Assembly: GCA_034769895.1 (NCBI GenBank)
Contig: CM068367.1
Location: forward strand, 125,401,927 to 125,465,926
Length of the DNA stretch: 64,000 nucleotides
Direction of reading: 5' to 3'
Source of the DNA: Magicicada septendecula
Lineage: Eukaryota > Arthropoda > Insecta > Hemiptera > Cicadidae
Shown: positions 9,982 through 21,870 of the stretch, one piece after another
How positions within the stretch are numbered: position 1 is the first letter of the stretch
Layout: each line of letters starts with the position of its first letter
Notes under the pieces: model-generated
Told to the model about the DNA's origin: nothing
What the model saw: the letters and a program-made list of their open reading frames with translations, nothing else
The model's database searches: none
Position numbers and translations under genes: made by a program

Positions 9982-10957
9982 TTTCAACTCCCAGTACTTA
10001 ACACTTTAATAATTGAATTTGCATGTACGTGATAAATGTATCATTGATTCCAATTAGTATTTACAAAGTTTCGTTGAATAATAATATTTGGTTCGTATAG
10101 AAATTATTTGAAAGTACATTAACTTTATGAAAATGACACATACTTGAAAAGTAACAACACCAAACGCAAAACGACCTCCAGACATAAACGTAACAATAAA
10201 ATAGCATCGGGTCTATACCTGTGTCCTTACAGACAAAAAAAACTAATTTGCATACCAGTGTGTACATTGTCCGACAGCGATTTGTATGTGTACGCAAAAC
10301 TTTTGAAAATACCTTATTTCAGAGGAGTTTTTTTCACGACTTACTGCGCTTAATGACATTTTAGTATCGCTAATTACAGCGCTGAATATAACTTTCTAAA
10401 ACCAGTTAAAGTCGTGTCACACAAACAATAGACTAACATTTATTGTGAAGTCGTTAACGCATGGATTTCTACTTGTCATCTGTAACAGCACAGGCACAGG
10501 TAATTACATTATAAACTAGGAATTTCTTCCGACGTCTGCGAGTGAGAGAGAGAGACATGATATATCACTGTTCCCCTGTTCTTTCTTGATACTATCACTA
10601 ATCAGTTTTATAGTTTTATATTATCAAGATATTTATTTATGGAGGACTCTTAAGATTTGTTTTTATTCATTATAAAATAACTTTTATGGGTGCACTTTTA
10701 CTGATAACTTTAAACACTTTTGTTTACATTTATTTTACATTATTTCTGTTTTTGGGTGTTATACTTTCATTTGTGACATTTAATTTCCTTTGGGGTTTTT
10801 GTTTTCTCCTTGCTGGGTTTCCTTTGAGTATTTGTTGTAGTCTTCTCCTCCTACTATTTTGTATCTTCAAACTCATTCCTGTTTATTAGGTATTTTGGTT
10901 TGTTCTGGGTATCTTCCTTACTTATTCTTTGTTTCTTCATTACCATATAGTTATTAT
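9501..10957. other. AT-rich stretch without recognised genes
   Basis: Holds a (TG)n tract at 9950–9979 and a short GA-rich patch near 10540. The 30 bases at 10895–10924 are repeated at 25749–25778 on the other side of element A. Open frames here look like chance. Confidence 0.4.
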
Positions 10958-10961
10958 GTAC

Positions 10962-13408
10962 TGTAACCCCTCTTTAACTTTGACTGGTAAAAAAAAATTA
11001 TTATTTTTTTTTTTTCTAAAGAGGTGCCACAAGATAATTAAAACTAGACCAAAGCCTAGAGAAGCCAAAAATGCGCTGGATCCAGTGAGACGGGACTTGC
11101 AATTAAAACTCACAAAATTAACAATCAATAAAATCCTTTTTTATTATTCTATCTCCTTTAAACTTGTTAACTACAAAAATCAATAAATATAACATTTTAG
11201 ATTCTATGTTCCCCTTAAAATTGTTAATTAAAAATAATTAATTCTCTAAAAAAAAAGTTACTTGAAATTATTAATAAATATAAAATTTATTTTCTATATT
11301 CTCTTTAAAAATATTAATTGAAAATTAATTGAGATAAAATCTACATACTCCTTATCAATGTTAATTAAAAATAATTAATTCTCTTTAAAAATATTAACTG
11401 AAAATTAATAGAGATAGAATCTATATTCACCTTAAAAAAAAAAGTCTTTTGAAATTAATAATTATAAATCCTTATTCTCCCTTTCAAAATGGTCATTAGA
11501 AATTAATGAATATATATAAACGCTATGTTTCATATTTTCTTTTCAGCCCTATGTCTAACCCCCCAAAAATACACACGATTGTACAATACATATAGAACCC
11601 CCAAAATTACTAATATACAATACATATACATGTTCCACAACACAGGACAATTATAACATATATCTCTTGTCACACCCTTTTCTACCCCATTAGGTACATC
11701 ATTAACAATTTATGAAAATCCATATTAGGTTTTAATTTAATATGTGTATAACATATCACATGTGTGTCTGATTATATATATGTGCAACACCAGTAGTCCC
11801 CAGGACATAATAAATTCAAAATTTGGCCAAGTGCCTAATACTATTATAAAATGCTGCCACACTGGGCACTTAGACTGGGAGAAATAAAATTTAGAATACA
11901 GTGCACACCCCAGTGATCATAATTAATTAAAAGAATTTAAATATAGATAAATTTAGTTAAGTCTTGAAAATAGTAACGTGTCATAAAGCTTATAACCCTT
12001 TTAAAAGTAATTCTGGCCCACAGGCCGACATGTTCCTAGGCAAGATAGTGCATAACTCAACCTGTCCCAACAGCATGTTTAACTCTGCATGAAAATGCAC
12101 CTATACAGGATTAAACTGGTGACCCGACTTAACTACCAAAGAAACTTCTATCCCTATATAATCCAAACTGAATTTAAAAATGATAAATTAAAATATAAAA
12201 TGAAAACTAAATTGAACCAGGGAAATTACAAGTTGATTGAATGAATTAGTAGCACTAATGAAACCCTTATACTGGAAATGAGAAGGAAATTACACGTCTG
12301 AAAGGTGAGCAGCCACAGATGCATGTCAGCCCCTGGGCTCACAGATTATACAAACAAAATTTACAAAAGATTCCCCCCCAGTCCACGCACTATTCTGTCC
12401 CGTTAACCGGGGACACAATTAAAATGTTTAAAACTTAAAGTCATTGCTGTAGAGTGACTCAATGTCCACTGGCTCTAGTGAGTTACATCACACTGTGTAA
12501 AGAATTATAATATGGATTGATTTCACCTTATTTTTTCCATGGGTGTGAAGTGGCCTGGTCTTCTGGCCTACATGATAGGGTGTTTGTGGTTAGACTTCGC
12601 TATTCTCCTCCGGCAGATGAAGTTGAGAGAGAGAATCTGGATGTTAAAAGTTCAGGTTGGAGCTGGTTCCCCGTCTTCCGCGGAGGACCCTGGTCATACA
12701 ACATTTTATCAGCGAGAGTTCACAAAACAAATTCCCCCAGAAACTTCACACGCACCAACACCCATATATAATATTAACACAGCTTTAGGGCTATTTAAAA
12801 ATGATAATTGACACACTTGGCAAGGTTATATGGCCAACAGGCCCTATTTGAAAACATTTAGTTTTGTTAAATTCCATATTTAAACTTTACCCCTGTGGGT
12901 TAATATAATTCCATTACGGTTATATAATTATTTAGCTTGTTATACTTTTAATAAAATTTAGACATAGTCTGATTTTGCTTTTCACCACGTGGTGTGATAG
13001 GTTATCTGAATTCACTTAATGTGGCCTTATTAAACAATTTTTCTTTCGTAAAACTTTAAATTGAAGTAAATAATCATTTTCCGTAACTTACCGCAGATCT
13101 GTAATTGTTTAGCCTGCCATAGGTTGAAGATGGTGCAACAAATTTGTTCTTCTCTGACGGAGTAGAAAGCAAGCGAAGCTAACAAGACGACGACCAGAAG
13201 GAGACAAAATTTTTAGGTTCGCAGTTCCGCTTTCTGAACTCGCCATCAGTACCGAGCACCAGAGCGCAGCACTTATCGGGCGCACTTAAATTATAACCGC
13301 AGCAGATAGTTTATCTCAGCTGCTACCGCTAAATACAGTACAGCATTTAACGTCTATTTTTGACGTTAAATACCGAACACGCGCCGAATCTATCCTAGAC
13401 TCGGCACA
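10962..13408 (-). repeat. Element A, LTR 1 (3' LTR)
   Basis: 2447 bp, TG…CA ends (TGTAACCCC…CTCGGCACA on the plus strand). Nearly identical to LTR 2 over most of its length. Confidence 0.93.
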
Positions 13409-13422
13409 CCCCCACCCCAAAA
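13409..13422 (-). promoter_or_regulatory. Element A polypurine tract, copy 1
   Basis: Minus strand TTTTGGGGTGGGGG directly before the LTR. This primes plus-strand DNA synthesis in LTR elements. Repeated at 19574–19587 next to LTR 2. Confidence 0.8.
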
Positions 13423-14638
13423 GGGCAACATGGTTGCCTAAAAGCTAACTCACAGCCTCTTGGCTAGTCATAATACTACAACTTTCTTGGCTGTCTTGGG
13501 AAATCTCAGAAACTTAACCGCTCTCGGGAGAACAGAGGCTCAGGGTGAAAACGAAGGAAGAGGAAAGCAGAAGAAGTGTAGTGTGTATGCATGTGTGCGG
13601 GTACTGCATGCTGACTTGATCAGGGTCAGCATACAGCGACAAGAGATAGAAGGGGAAAAGACGAAAGACAAGAATCAGGTGCACTGTCTGAGTTCTGACC
13701 TCCCAAGGCCTCCCAACTCACAAACTGAGACCCAAACTTGATACCCACTCAGGACAACTTCTATCCCCCCCTCACAGGACTGGAAAATCTCAACGCCACT
13801 GCGACCATCCCCACGCGAGCCCTCTCCGCTGTGCCAACCCCACAGGACTGCCCCAACACGTCACCCTCTCTGGTGACCACCACCTACTTCCACTGGTCCC
13901 ACTCACATACTCGTCCGAAGACCTAACAAGGTATTACCCACCTTGGTATGTGAGTGACCGTACTACTCCCTTCGTCCACCTCTCGGACCGACCAGTCACA
14001 TGCACCAACAAGGCATCTCCATCCTTGCCATATGGCTGGCCCACATCCCTACACTAGGGCGGACGGCCCCGCTTAGCTGGACAGAGAAAACCGCATAGAG
14101 GCCACGCGAACATCAATCCCTTCATTTACTCTTTAAATACTGCGTAACTAGCAAGGGGGGGTTTACTTCAGCACGGCATCGTCTAACAACCCACACTTAA
14201 TCCAAAAATAACCTACCCGGGAAATTAACCGGGGAATGCGGCATGGCCCCGACCCTACAATAATCAACAACAAACTACAACAAAGAAAAGTGAAAACAAC
14301 AAACCCTAGTCACTACTCTTTCAACTAACTTCTTTTTTAACTCCTTTCTAATATTTTTTCTTTTCTTTCCTTTTCTAATTTTTTTTTCTTTTTCCTTTCT
14401 AATTTTTATTTGTTTTTTTTTTTATTTTATTTTGTTTTCTAAGGGGAGGGGTAGGAAAATTAGGAAGATGAAAAGGTCAAGGATCATTGAAAGGTCAATA
14501 GCTAGGACTAAGGGTAAGGACCTGGTTCCCTCCGAAAATAAGGATGGTTGGAGAAAACCAAGGCTCGCGGAGGCAGGGGCGCAACCCTGAAGTAGACGAA
14601 CACCACTGGGACTGTGGGGAACATCTACCCGCTACCCG
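13423..14638. other. Element A internal region 1, non-coding 3' part
   Basis: No credible minus-strand ORF. It contains a T/C-rich tract of about 120 bases (around 14330–14445; purine-rich on the element's sense strand). The corresponding part of internal region 2 is 19588–20805. Confidence 0.6.
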
Positions 14639-15409
14639 TTAACCGCTTCTTCTCACCTTTTTGTGACGAACTTTAGGTACTCGTTCCTTTTGGACACCAC
14701 TCTCTGAGAAACTATCTCGTATTGAGCTGTACTGATTAGTTTCTTCTAAATTAGAATCAAGGTAACCTACCTGACTACTTTTACCCCGATTTGGATTATC
14801 CTCAACCTCTAACTCCTCTGCTTCTACCTTCTTCTCTTCTACAATTTCCCCTGGTTCTCTTTCTTCCACCTCTACCTTTTCCTCCTCTACATAATCCAAA
14901 TCACCATCACGACACTGCACATCTTCATCCTCTAGTTGCTCACCTGGTCCGCCCGAAACTTCTTTCCATTCCTCGGAATCCTCAACACTACTTACAGAAA
15001 GCGTCTGCACATCTTCACACACTACATCATTCTCACTCACACACTCCACAACGCTGCCACCCAATTTCTCCTCAACTTCTACCTCATCTACTTCTACCAC
15101 ACTTGCAGCCTGGACATCCCCTTGTCCATCCGCAACCTCAGAAACACTTGCAGCCTCCCTAACACTTACACTTATAATCCCCTGCGTAGCGTGTGCAGAC
15201 TGCTCTTCTGCCTCTTCCTTCGATTCCTCTTCTTCACCACTCTCAGCAACTACAACTTCCTCAACCTTTCCCAACCTGGAATCCAGCTGTCCAGGTCCAT
15301 GTGCAATGTCTAAATTAAATTCTACTGACGATGGTAAATCTCCACCATCAAGTGACTTCTCATCTCCCGGCATAGGCGATGATGATGTTACCGGATCTGG
15401 ATCCGTCAT
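14639..15409 (-). CDS. Element A acidic ORF, copy 1 (unknown function)
   Basis: 256 codons from the first in-frame ATG (15409; MTDPDPVTSSS). The frame is open about 20 codons further upstream without another ATG. Very rich in Glu, Val, Ser and Asp, with runs such as VEVDEVEVEEKL, and a basic C-terminus (KVRHKKVRRSG). It is in the same minus-strand frame as the gag-like ORF but separated from it by about 250 bases with stops. It occupies the place where pol would be. No homology recognised. The copy at 20806–21576 shows only a Thr/Pro difference (AHATQG/AHAPQG) that I can see. Confidence 0.5.
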   Translation of the reverse strand: MTDPDPVTSSSPMPGDEKSLDGGDLPSSVEFNLDIAHGPGQLDSRLGKVEEVVVAESGEEEESKEEAEEQSAHATQGIISVSVREAASVSEVADGQGDVQAASVVEVDEVEVEEKLGGSVVECVSENDVVCEDVQTLSVSSVEDSEEWKEVSGGPGEQLEDEDVQCRDGDLDYVEEEKVEVEEREPGEIVEEKKVEAEELEVEDNPNRGKSSQVGYLDSNLEETNQYSSIRDSFSESGVQKERVPKVRHKKVRRSG

Positions 15410-15703
15410 GAACTGAGATGGAGATACCGGAACAAATTCTGCGGCATCTGGATTCAACCATGACGTCCTCTCTGAGTCCTGTAATCAATATCAACAGACG
15501 TGTTCTTGTCGTCTTGTATTGATCCACAGAAGTTACTTCGCTTTTCTTCTTTCTCCTCACCTTCTTCATCCACTACTCTCTTAGGCACTGTTAATTCCTC
15601 TGGAAGCTTCAAAGTTTCTTTTTTCTCCCAATAGGAATAACGCCTTGCTACAGGCTCCCTACTTGCCAATGTTGGTTTACTAATATAACTTCTTCTTTCC
15701 CTG

Positions 15704-16468
15704 TTAATTTCGTACTTGTCTTTTCTCTGCTGTAACCGTAGCTACCGTCTTCTCACTTATCTCCCCCTTGTAGCCTCCATTACTTCCGGGATATTCAGTT
15801 TTTCTGACAGTCTCTTGTGTTTTTCTCCAACCACCATGTTTGTCCTTTTTAGCTCTTCCTAACAAACCACTGGAGTATTGGACGTCCGTAGCAGCTCTTC
15901 CCCGGGACTCGTCCCCTGCTCGGACAGTATTAGAAACCACACACAACCGGTACAGATCCGCGAAACAACGTGGACGTTCTGCGAATATCAAACGCGATCT
16001 CTCTTGGGGATTCAGTCCTTCCAGAATTGCTTGTATTACTTCCGTCTCGGACAACCCTAATCTTAATACCCGGGCAGCTTTCCGTATGTCCTGCACGAAG
16101 TCCCCCAACGCCTCTCCGTTGGCCTGTAGGCGATAGAATGAATCTAACTTAAGCTGGGAACGTCGTCGATGGGGTATAAAGAAATCCAACACTTCCCCAT
16201 GAAAAGAGTCGACACTGCCGCCCCGACGCAGAGTGTTGGTGACCAACCCTGCCAACGAACCCCGGCAATACGGGTATATAAGGGACAAAACCTCCTCATC
16301 GGACACACCTGGGAAATCTGCCAACTGCAGGACAAGATCCAAGAAGACCAGCAACCCATCCTTATCTATTCCGTCTACCACCGAAAGTTTCTGGAGAACT
16401 CCTGAAAGGGGGTGGGGTAATTTCTGAAAGCATACCGCCGCCAGAATTGCACAATTCACAATACACAA
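15704..16468 (-). CDS. Element A gag-like ORF, copy 1
   Basis: 254 codons. It aligns by eye with the capsid part of the element C Gag: HPLSGVLQKL matches HPVEKIINEI, LLVFLDLVLQLADF matches LLTFIRYLLQIKDL, and VIQAILEGLNPQERSRL matches LVDTILVGLSPEERSRL. There is no ATG: the frame opens just after a stop at a TTG, and translation would need splicing (a TATGCTTTCAG acceptor-like site lies at its start) or another mechanism. No zinc knuckle was found. After the stop, another frame is open for about 70–80 codons (to 15454; acidic, VVDEEGEEKEEKR), which may be a frameshifted extension. Confidence 0.65.
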   Translation of the reverse strand: MCIVNCAILAAVCFQKLPHPLSGVLQKLSVVDGIDKDGLLVFLDLVLQLADFPGVSDEEVLSLIYPYCRGSLAGLVTNTLRRGGSVDSFHGEVLDFFIPHRRRSQLKLDSFYRLQANGEALGDFVQDIRKAARVLRLGLSETEVIQAILEGLNPQERSRLIFAERPRCFADLYRLCVVSNTVRAGDESRGRAATDVQYSSGLLGRAKKDKHGGWRKTQETVRKTEYPGSNGGYKGEISEKTVATVTAEKRQVRN

Positions 16469-17104
16469 TCAACAAAACATAACTCCCACAAAACACCTAA
16501 CACCCTACAAAAATAATGACAATAATAACACAGGAATCAGAAAAACTCTAGTACTATACTCTTCCTTCGAGCAGACTGCGGGTCCCCCTACCGTAGCGAG
16601 GACCCTGCCCACTTACCTGAACTGCTCTCTCAACAATACTACACATTAAGGAACGCGACACACACACTAACACACAACACGACAAAATCACCGACCAACG
16701 ACAATTCTCAAAAAATATTTCTAATAACTTCGGCTCCCATATCTCGGAGGAGACCGACTGCCGATCGGGCCATACCGCATAAATGAAACACCTCCCCTAT
16801 TATGGGCAAGGTAATACGCAAACCATATCTCCACCTAGGCACAGATCTGCGATAATTCGCGTTTCCAAAGGAATGTCCCCCTTTAAAATTTCACACCATG
16901 TGGCAACCTACCGTTCAACTACCAACAGGCGGGCAAGTATATACACATATAATACACAAAACCTTAAACCTAATAAAACATAGTCCTCTTTAGATATAGG
17001 GCCTTTTAGAGATTCTTCTAAGTTCTATTCGAACCCCCAAAATGTTTCCTGAGTTTGCAAGCCCCGTCACACCCAAAGGACCCAAGGGTTGACCCTAATC
17101 TCAA
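16469..17104. other. Element A internal region 1, leader
   Basis: Region between the primer-binding site and gag. No ORF of note on the element's strand. It could hold an upstream exon with the missing Gag start. Matches 22636–23270 in copy 2. Confidence 0.5.
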
Positions 17105-17122
17105 CCACGCTCTGCTACCAAA
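17105..17122 (-). promoter_or_regulatory. Element A primer-binding site
   Basis: Minus strand TTTGGTAGCAGAGCGTGG immediately after the LTR. A TGG start is expected for pairing to a tRNA 3' CCA end. The tRNA was not identified. Repeated at 23271–23288. Confidence 0.65.
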
Positions 17123-19573
17123 TGTAACCCCTCTTTAACTTTGACTGGTAAAAAAAAATTATTATTATTTTTTTTTTTTTCTAAAGAGGTGCCACAAGAT
17201 AATTAAAACTAGACCAAAGCCTAGAGAAGCCAAAAATGCGCTGGATCCAGTGAAACGGGACTTGCAATTAAAACTCACAAAATTAACAATCAATAAAATC
17301 CTTTTTTATTATTCTATCTCCTTTAAACTTGTTAACTACAAAAATCAATAAATATAACATTTTAGATTCTATGTTCCCCTTAAAATTGTTAATTAAAAAT
17401 AATTAATTCTCTAAAAAAAAAGTTACTTGAAATTATTAATAAATATAAAATTTATTTTCTATATTCTCTTTAAAAATATTAATTGAAAATTAATTGAGAT
17501 AAAATCTACATACTCCTTATCAATGTTAATTAAAAATAATTAATTCTCTTTAAAAATATTAACTGAAAATTAATAGAGATAGAATCTATATTCACCTTAA
17601 AAAAAAAAGTCTTTTGAAATTAATAATTATAAATCCTTATTCTCCCTTTCAAAATGGTCATTAGAAATTAATGAATATATATAAACGCTATGTTTCATAT
17701 TTTCTTTTCAGCCCTATGTCTAACCCCCCAAAAATACACACGATTGTACAATACATATAGAACCCCCAAAATTACTAATATACAATACATATACATGTTC
17801 CACAACACAGGACAATTATAACATATATCTCTTGTCACACCCTTTTCTACCCCATTAGGTACATCATTAACAATTTATGAAAATCCATATTAGGTTTTAA
17901 TTTAATATGTGTATAACATATCACATGTGTGTCTGATTATATATATGTGCAACACCAGTAGTCCCCAGGACATAATAAATTCAAAATTTGGCCAAGTGCC
18001 TAATACTATTATAAAATGCTGCCACACTGGGCACTTAGACTGGGAGAAATAAAATTTAGAATACAGTGCACACCCCAGTGATCATAATTAATTAAAAGAA
18101 TTTAAATATAGATAAATTTAGTTAAGTCTTGAAAATAGTAACGTGTCATAAAGCTTATAACCCTTTTAAAAGTAATTCTGGCCCACAGGCCGACATGTTC
18201 CTAGGCAAGATAGTGCATAACTCAACCTGTCCCAACAGCATGTTTAACTCTGCATGAAAATGCACCTATACAGGATTAAACTGGTGACCCGACTTAACTA
18301 CCAAAGAAACTTCTATCCCTATATAATCCAAACTGAATTTAAAAATGATAAATTAAAATATAAAATGAAAACTAAATTGAACCAGAGAAATTACAAGTTG
18401 ATTGAATGAATTAGTAGCACTAATGAAACCCTTATACTGGAAATGAGAAGGAAATTACACGTCTGAAAGGTGAGCAGCCACAGATGCATGTCAGCCCCTG
18501 GGCTCACAGATTATACAAACAAAATTTACAAAAGATTCCCCCCCAGTCCACGCACTATTCTGTCCCGTTAACCGGGGACACAATTAAAATGTTTAAAACT
18601 TAAAGTCATTGCTGTAGAGTGACTCAATGTCCACTGGCTCTAGTGAGTTACATCACACTGTGTAAAGAATTATAATATGGATTGATTTCACCTTATTTTT
18701 TCCATGGGTGTGAAGTGGCCTGGTCTTCTGGCCTACATGATAGGGTGTTTGTGGTTAGACTTCGCTATTCTCCTCCGGCAGATGAAGTTGAGAGAGAGAA
18801 TCTGGATGTTAAAAGTTCAGGTTGGAGCTGGTTCCCCGTCTTCCGCGGAGGACCCTGGTCATACAACATTTTATCAGCGAGAGTTCACAAAACAAATTCC
18901 CCCAGAAACTTCACACGCACCAACACCCATATATAATATTAACACAGCTTTAGGGCTATTTAAAAATGATAATTGACACACTTGGCAAGGTTATATGGCC
19001 AACAGGCCCTATTTGAAAACATTTAGTTTTGTTAAATTCCATATTTAAACTTTACCCCTGTGGGTTAATATAATTCCATTACGGTTATATAATTATTTAG
19101 CTTGTTATACTTTTAATAAAATTTAGACATAGTCTGATTTTGCTTTTCACCACGTGGTGTGATAGGTTATCTGAATTCACTTAATGTGGCCTTATTAAAC
19201 AATTTTTCTTTCGTAAAACTTTAAATTGAAGTAAATAATCATTTTCCGTAACTTACCGCAGATCTGTAATTGTTTAGCCTGCCATAGGTTGAAGATGGTG
19301 CAACAAATTTGTTCTTCTCTGACGGAGTAGAAAGCAAGCGAAGCTAACAAGACGACGACCAGAAGGAGACAAAATTTTTAGGTTCGCAGTTCCGCTTTCT
19401 GAACTCGCCATCAGTACCGAGCACCAGAGCGCAGCACTTATCGGGCGCACTTAAATTATAACCGCAGCAGATAGTTTATCTCAGCTGCTACCGCTAAATA
19501 CAGTACAGCATTTAACGTCTATTTTTGACGTTAAATACCGAACACGCGCCGAATCTATCCTAGACTCGGCACA
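17123..19573 (-). repeat. Element A, LTR 2 (shared middle LTR, chimeric)
   Basis: 2451 bp. Its left end carries variants of LTR 3 (an extra ATT before the T-run; A at 17254 where LTR 1 has G at 11089). From about 17357 rightward it carries LTR 1 variants at about 15 or more sites. A crossover between about 17255 and 17357 explains this. Confidence 0.93.
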
Positions 19574-19587
19574 CCCCCACCCCAAAA
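19574..19587 (-). promoter_or_regulatory. Element A polypurine tract, copy 2
   Basis: Minus strand TTTTGGGGTGGGGG, adjacent to LTR 2, identical to copy 1. Confidence 0.8.
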
Positions 19588-20805
19588 GGGCAACATGGTT
19601 GCCTAAAAGCTAACTCACAGCCTCTTGGCTAGTCATAATACTACAACTTTCTTGGCTGTCTTGGGAAATCTCAGAAACTTAACCGCTCTCGGGAGAACAG
19701 AGGCTCAGGGTGAAAACGAAGGAAGAGGAAAGCAGAAGAAGTGTAGTGTGTATGCATGTGTGCGGGTACTGCATGCTGACTTGATCAGGGTCAGCATACA
19801 GCGACAAGAGATAGAAGGGGAAAAGACGAAAGACAAGAATCAGGTGCACTGTCTGAGTTCTGACCTCCCAAGGCCTCCCAACTCACAAACTGAGACCCAA
19901 ACTTGATACCCACTCAGGACAACTTCTATCCCCCCCCTCACAGGACTGGAAAATCTCAACGCCACTGTGACCATCCCCACGCGAGCCCTCTCCGCTGTGC
20001 CAACCCCACAGGACTGCCCCAACACGTCACCCTCTCTGGTGACCACCACCTACTTCCACTGGTCCCACTCACATACTCGTCCGAAGACCTAACAAGGTAT
20101 TACCCACCTTGGTATGTGAGTGACCGTACTACTCCCTTCGTCCACCTCTCGGACCGACCAGTCACATGCACCAACAAGGCATCTCCATCCTTGCCATATG
20201 GCTGGCCCACATCCCTACACTAGGGCGGACGGCCCCGCTTAGCTGGACAGAGAAAACCGCATAGAGGCCACGCGAACATCAATCCCTTCATTTACTCTTT
20301 AAATACTGCGTAACTAGCAAGGGGGGGGTTTACTTCAGCACGGCATCGTCTAACAACCCACACTTAATCCAAAAATAACCTACCCGGGAAATTAACCGGG
20401 GAATGCGGCATGGCCCCGACCCTACAATAATCAACAACAAACTACAACAAAGAAAAGTGAAAACAACAAACCCTAGTCACTACTCTTTCAACTAACTTCT
20501 TTTTTAACTCCTTTCTAATATTTTTTCTTTTCTTTCCTTTTCTAATTTTTTTTTCTTTTTCCTTTCTAATTTTTATTTGTTTTTTTTTTTATTTTATTTT
20601 GTTTTCTAAGGGGAGGGGTAGGAAAATTAGGAAGATGAAAAGGTCAAGGATCATTGAAAGGTCAATAGCTAGGACTAAGGGTAAGGACCTGGTTCCCTCC
20701 GAAAATAAGGATGGTTGGAGAAAACCAAGGCTCGCGGAGGCAGGGGCGCAACCCTGAAGTAGACGAACACCACTGGGACTGTGGGGAACATCTACCCGCT
20801 ACCCG

Positions 20806-21576
20806 TTAACCGCTTCTTCTCACCTTTTTGTGACGAACTTTAGGTACTCGTTCCTTTTGGACACCACTCTCTGAGAAACTATCTCGTATTGAGCTGTACT
20901 GATTAGTTTCTTCTAAATTAGAATCAAGGTAACCTACCTGACTACTTTTACCCCGATTTGGATTATCCTCAACCTCTAACTCCTCTGCTTCTACCTTCTT
21001 CTCTTCTACAATTTCCCCTGGTTCTCTTTCTTCCACCTCTACCTTTTCCTCCTCTACATAATCCAAATCACCATCACGACACTGCACATCTTCATCCTCT
21101 AGTTGCTCACCTGGTCCGCCCGAAACTTCTTTCCATTCCTCGGAATCCTCAACACTACTTACAGAAAGCGTCTGCACATCTTCACACACTACATCATTCT
21201 CACTCACACACTCCACAACGCTGCCACCCAATTTCTCCTCAACTTCTACCTCATCTACTTCTACCACACTTGCAGCCTGGACATCCCCTTGTCCATCCGC
21301 AACCTCAGAAACACTTGCAGCCTCCCTAACACTTACACTTATAATCCCCTGCGGAGCGTGTGCAGACTGCTCTTCTGCCTCTTCCTTCGATTCCTCTTCT
21401 TCACCACTCTCAGCAACTACAACTTCCTCAACCTTTCCCAACCTGGAATCCAGCTGTCCAGGTCCATGTGCAATGTCTAAATTAAATTCTACTGACGATG
21501 GTAAATCTCCACCATCAAGTGACTTCTCATCTCCCGGCATAGGCGATGATGATGTTACCGGATCTGGATCCGTCAT
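20806..21576 (-). CDS. Element A acidic ORF, copy 2 (unknown function)
   Basis: Second copy of the acidic ORF at 14639–15409, open over the same 256 codons from the ATG at 21576. That both copies are open says little by itself because the duplication is recent. Confidence 0.5.
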   Translation of the reverse strand: MTDPDPVTSSSPMPGDEKSLDGGDLPSSVEFNLDIAHGPGQLDSRLGKVEEVVVAESGEEEESKEEAEEQSAHAPQGIISVSVREAASVSEVADGQGDVQAASVVEVDEVEVEEKLGGSVVECVSENDVVCEDVQTLSVSSVEDSEEWKEVSGGPGEQLEDEDVQCRDGDLDYVEEEKVEVEEREPGEIVEEKKVEAEELEVEDNPNRGKSSQVGYLDSNLEETNQYSSIRDSFSESGVQKERVPKVRHKKVRRSG

Positions 21577-21870
21577 GAACTGAGATGGAGATACCGGAAC
21601 AAATTCTGCGGCATCTGGATTCAACCATGACGTCCTCTCTGAGTCCTGTAATCAATATCAACAGACGTGTTCTTGTCGTCTTGTATTGATCCACAGAAGT
21701 TACTTCGCTTTTCTTCTTTCTCCTCACCTTCTTCATCCACTACTCTCTTAGGCACTGTTAATTCCTCTGGAAGCTTCAAAGTTTCTTTTTTCTCCCAATA
21801 GGAATAACGCCTTGCTACAGGCTCCCTACTTGCCGATGTTGGTTTACTAATATAACTTCTTCTTTCCCTG

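Noticed and set aside
9784..10353. ORFs of 65–78 codons around 9.8–10.35 kb
   Set aside because: Overlap on both strands, end in microsatellite or AT-rich sequence, and show no domain signature.
12517..12811. 84- and 90-codon overlapping plus-strand ORFs in element A LTRs
   Set aside because: On the antisense strand of the element, overlapping in two frames, without recognisable motifs, and broken in LTR 3.
13460..13926. Plus-strand ORFs of 93 and 62 codons in element A (and 19625–20223)
   Set aside because: Antisense to the element and altered by a one-base indel between the two copies.
14791..15313. 123- and 125-codon plus-strand ORFs in element A
   Set aside because: Antisense shadows of the Glu/Val-rich acidic ORF.
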